A stretch of 10,027 bases of DNA from Pseudomonadota bacterium (GTDB lineage Bacteria > Pseudomonadota > Alphaproteobacteria > Acetobacterales > Acetobacteraceae), in NCBI GenBank assembly GCA_021808185.1, contig JAKBCB010000101.1, forward strand, positions 1 through 10,027. The letters run 5' to 3'. How positions within the stretch are numbered: the stretch's first letter is position 1; each line of letters opens with the position of its first letter. Positions 8,650 through 10,027 of this stretch are shown here, piece after piece. Position numbers and translations under genes: made by a program. A model generated the notes under the pieces. It was not told the origin of the DNA, did not search any database, and worked only from the letters and a program-made list of their open reading frames with translations.

Positions 8650-9879
8650 ATGGCGATTCCGGTCTCGCCGCTCGCGGTGGCGCTGCCGAGCCTGCCCGAG
8701 ATCGCGGGCGTGCGGCTCGGCGCGGCGGCGGCCGGCATCCGCTACAAGGGCCGCACCGATCTGGTGATGGCCGATTTCTCCCCCGGCACGACAGCGGCCG
8801 GCGTGTTCACCCGCAACAAATGCCCCGGCGCGCCGGTGGATTGGTGCCGCGCGTCCCTCGCGGGCGGCAAGGCGCGGGCGCTGGTGGTCAATGCCGGCAA
8901 CGCCAACGTCTTCACCGGCCGGGCCGGGGCCGAGGCGGCGCGCGCCACGGCCGCCGCCGCCGCCCTGCTGGTCGGCTGCCCGGCCAAACAGGTGTTCCTT
9001 GGCTCGACCGGCGTGATCGGCGAGGTGCTGCCGCACGAGCGTCTTACCGCCGCCCTGCCCGCGCTGCACGCCGATCTGCGCGCGGACGGGTGGGAGGCGG
9101 CGGCGCGCGGCATCATGACCACCGACACCTTCCCCAAGGGCGCCACCCGCGTCGCGAGCATCGGCGGCGCGGAGGTGCGGATCAGCGGCATCGCCAAGGG
9201 CAGCGGCATGATCGCCCCGGACATGGCGACGATGCTGTGCTTCGTGTTCACCGACGCGAAGATCCCGGCCCCGGCGCTCCAGGCCTGCCTCGCCCCCGCC
9301 GTCGATGCCAGCTTCAACTGCACCACGGTCGATAGCGACACCTCCACCAGCGACACGGTGCTGCTGTTCGCGACAGGCCAGGCCAGGCACCCTCGCGTGC
9401 CGGCCGAAGGCGGGGCGATCCTGGCCGATTTCCGCGCCAAGCTGGCCGAAATCCTGCACGATCTCGCGCTGCAGGTGGTGCGCGACGGCGAGGGCGCGCA
9501 GAAGCTGGTGCGCATCGAGGTGACAGGCGCGGTGTCGAAGAAATCCGCCAAGCGCGTGGCGATGGCCATCGCCAACTCGCCGCTGGTCAAGACCGCGATT
9601 GCCGGCGAGGACGCCAACTGGGGCCGCATCGTCATGGCCGTGGGCAAGGCGGGCGAGCCGGCGGACCGCGACCTGTTGAGCATTGCCATCGGCGGCACCT
9701 TCATGGCGCGCGAGGGCAGCGTGGTGCCGGGCTACGACGAGGCGCCGGTGGTGGCCCACATGAAGGGCCGCGAGATCGAGATCCTGGTCGATCTCGGGCT
9801 GGGTCGTGGTCAGGCGGTCGCTTGGACCTGCGACCTGACGCACGGCTACATCGACATCAACGGGTCGTATCGGTCGTAA
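8650..9879 (+). CDS. argJ: ArgJ: glutamate N-acetyltransferase / ornithine acetyltransferase
   Basis: ArgJ transfers the acetyl group from N-acetylornithine to glutamate, closing the cyclic arginine pathway; many members also make N-acetylglutamate from acetyl-CoA. The 409-residue cytoplasmic proenzyme cuts itself before a threonine. The site is visible in KGSGMIAPDMATML, with cleavage between Ala193 and the nucleophile Thr194, giving alpha and beta chains of about 193 and 216 residues. Other family signatures are NAGNANVFTG (81-90), LGSTGVIGE (117-125; oxyanion-hole Thr-Gly), MTTDT (156-160), KTAIAGEDANWGR (314-326) and the C-terminal YIDINGSYRS. Length and motifs are normal. Whether it is mono- or bifunctional cannot be read from sequence. 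I took ATG 8650 over 8644 from the ribosome binding site spacing. It lies 28 nt after the isomerase gene and probably depends on that gene's promoter; a hairpin repeat starts 8 nt after its stop. Confidence 0.97.
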   Translation: MAIPVSPLAVALPSLPEIAGVRLGAAAAGIRYKGRTDLVMADFSPGTTAAGVFTRNKCPGAPVDWCRASLAGGKARALVVNAGNANVFTGRAGAEAARATAAAAALLVGCPAKQVFLGSTGVIGEVLPHERLTAALPALHADLRADGWEAAARGIMTTDTFPKGATRVASIGGAEVRISGIAKGSGMIAPDMATMLCFVFTDAKIPAPALQACLAPAVDASFNCTTVDSDTSTSDTVLLFATGQARHPRVPAEGGAILADFRAKLAEILHDLALQVVRDGEGAQKLVRIEVTGAVSKKSAKRVAMAIANSPLVKTAIAGEDANWGRIVMAVGKAGEPADRDLLSIAIGGTFMAREGSVVPGYDEAPVVAHMKGREIEILVDLGLGRGQAVAWTCDLTHGYIDINGSYRS

Positions 9880-9887
9880 GCGAGGGC

Positions 9888-10021
9888 CAGGGGCGCTGCC
9901 CCTGCACCCCGCTGGGGCCGGCGGCCCCAGGCCCCGGCCACGGCCTATATTCCGTATTCATAACTAAATTCGCGCCGGTCCAGGGCCGCATGGCCCTGGC
10001 GGGGTCGAGGGGCAGCGCCCC
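9888..10021. repeat. Multi-hairpin intergenic repeat after argJ, enclosed by a 21-bp inverted repeat
   Basis: Three perfect hairpins lie in a row: caggggc-gct-gcccctg (9888-9904), ctggggcc-ggc-ggccccag (9912-9930) and ccagggcc-gcat-ggccctgg (9980-9999). The whole is framed by 9890-9910 and 10001-10021, which are inverted copies matching at 19 of 21 positions (core ggggcgctgcccct). The centre (about 9946-9972) is AT-rich, unlike its surroundings. The order of parts, including the right half ggtccaggg..ggccctggc, parallels the element at 4625-4715. It starts 8 nt after the argJ stop and could end that transcript. The right side is cut close by the window edge, so more may follow. No coding capacity or transposase is seen. 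Confidence 0.75.
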
Positions 10022-10027
10022 AGATCG

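Noticed and set aside
8557..9843. A 428-codon minus-strand frame opposite argJ
   Set aside because: argJ has its full motif set, including the self-cleavage site; the opposite frame is His/Arg/Gly/Ala-rich and has no motifs.

Overview
The window is GC-rich chromosomal DNA from an alphaproteobacterium, most likely Acetobacteraceae or a close Rhodospirillales relative. This rests on the gene content (an alphaproteobacterial type SecA with a SEC-C tail next to a parvulin isomerase and argJ), the strong G/C third-position bias, and GC-rich intergenic palindromes built around 'ccaggggc...gcccctgg' cores. The taxonomic placement is inference.

Region 1-1629 is accessory-looking DNA, with everything on the minus strand. 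At the left edge lies the N-terminal 192 codons of an EcoKI-type type I restriction endonuclease subunit (HsdR), running out of the window. Upstream of it are three small closely spaced ORFs of unknown function: an intact 73-aa one, a 93-codon one broken by an in-frame TAA, and a 47-aa one that looks cut short. The stretch ends at the 3' side of a tRNA-Leu(UAA) gene (1630-1714), a usual position for island integration, but no integrase is visible. Between the tRNA and the first small ORF (1381-1629) there is only a weak terminator candidate and a short direct repeat.

Region 1630-9879 is ordinary housekeeping DNA. The tRNA sits 11 nt behind a D-2-hydroxyacid dehydrogenase gene (minus). That gene is divergent from a compact class A penicillin-binding protein (plus), which converges on secA (minus). 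secA is divergent from a probable two-gene operon (plus): a secreted parvulin-type peptidyl-prolyl isomerase followed by argJ. SecA moves unfolded proteins across the inner membrane, the isomerase would act on exported proteins in the periplasm, and the penicillin-binding protein builds the wall there, so three neighbours serve the cell envelope. ArgJ belongs to arginine synthesis.

Two intergenic sites, between the convergent pbp and secA genes and just after argJ, hold members of what appears to be one multi-hairpin repeat family, each enclosed by an inverted repeat. I see no CRISPR array, transposase, prophage structural gene or clear new system. The points most worth checking are the hsdR fragment with its decayed small-gene cluster beside the tRNA, and the paired hairpin elements.
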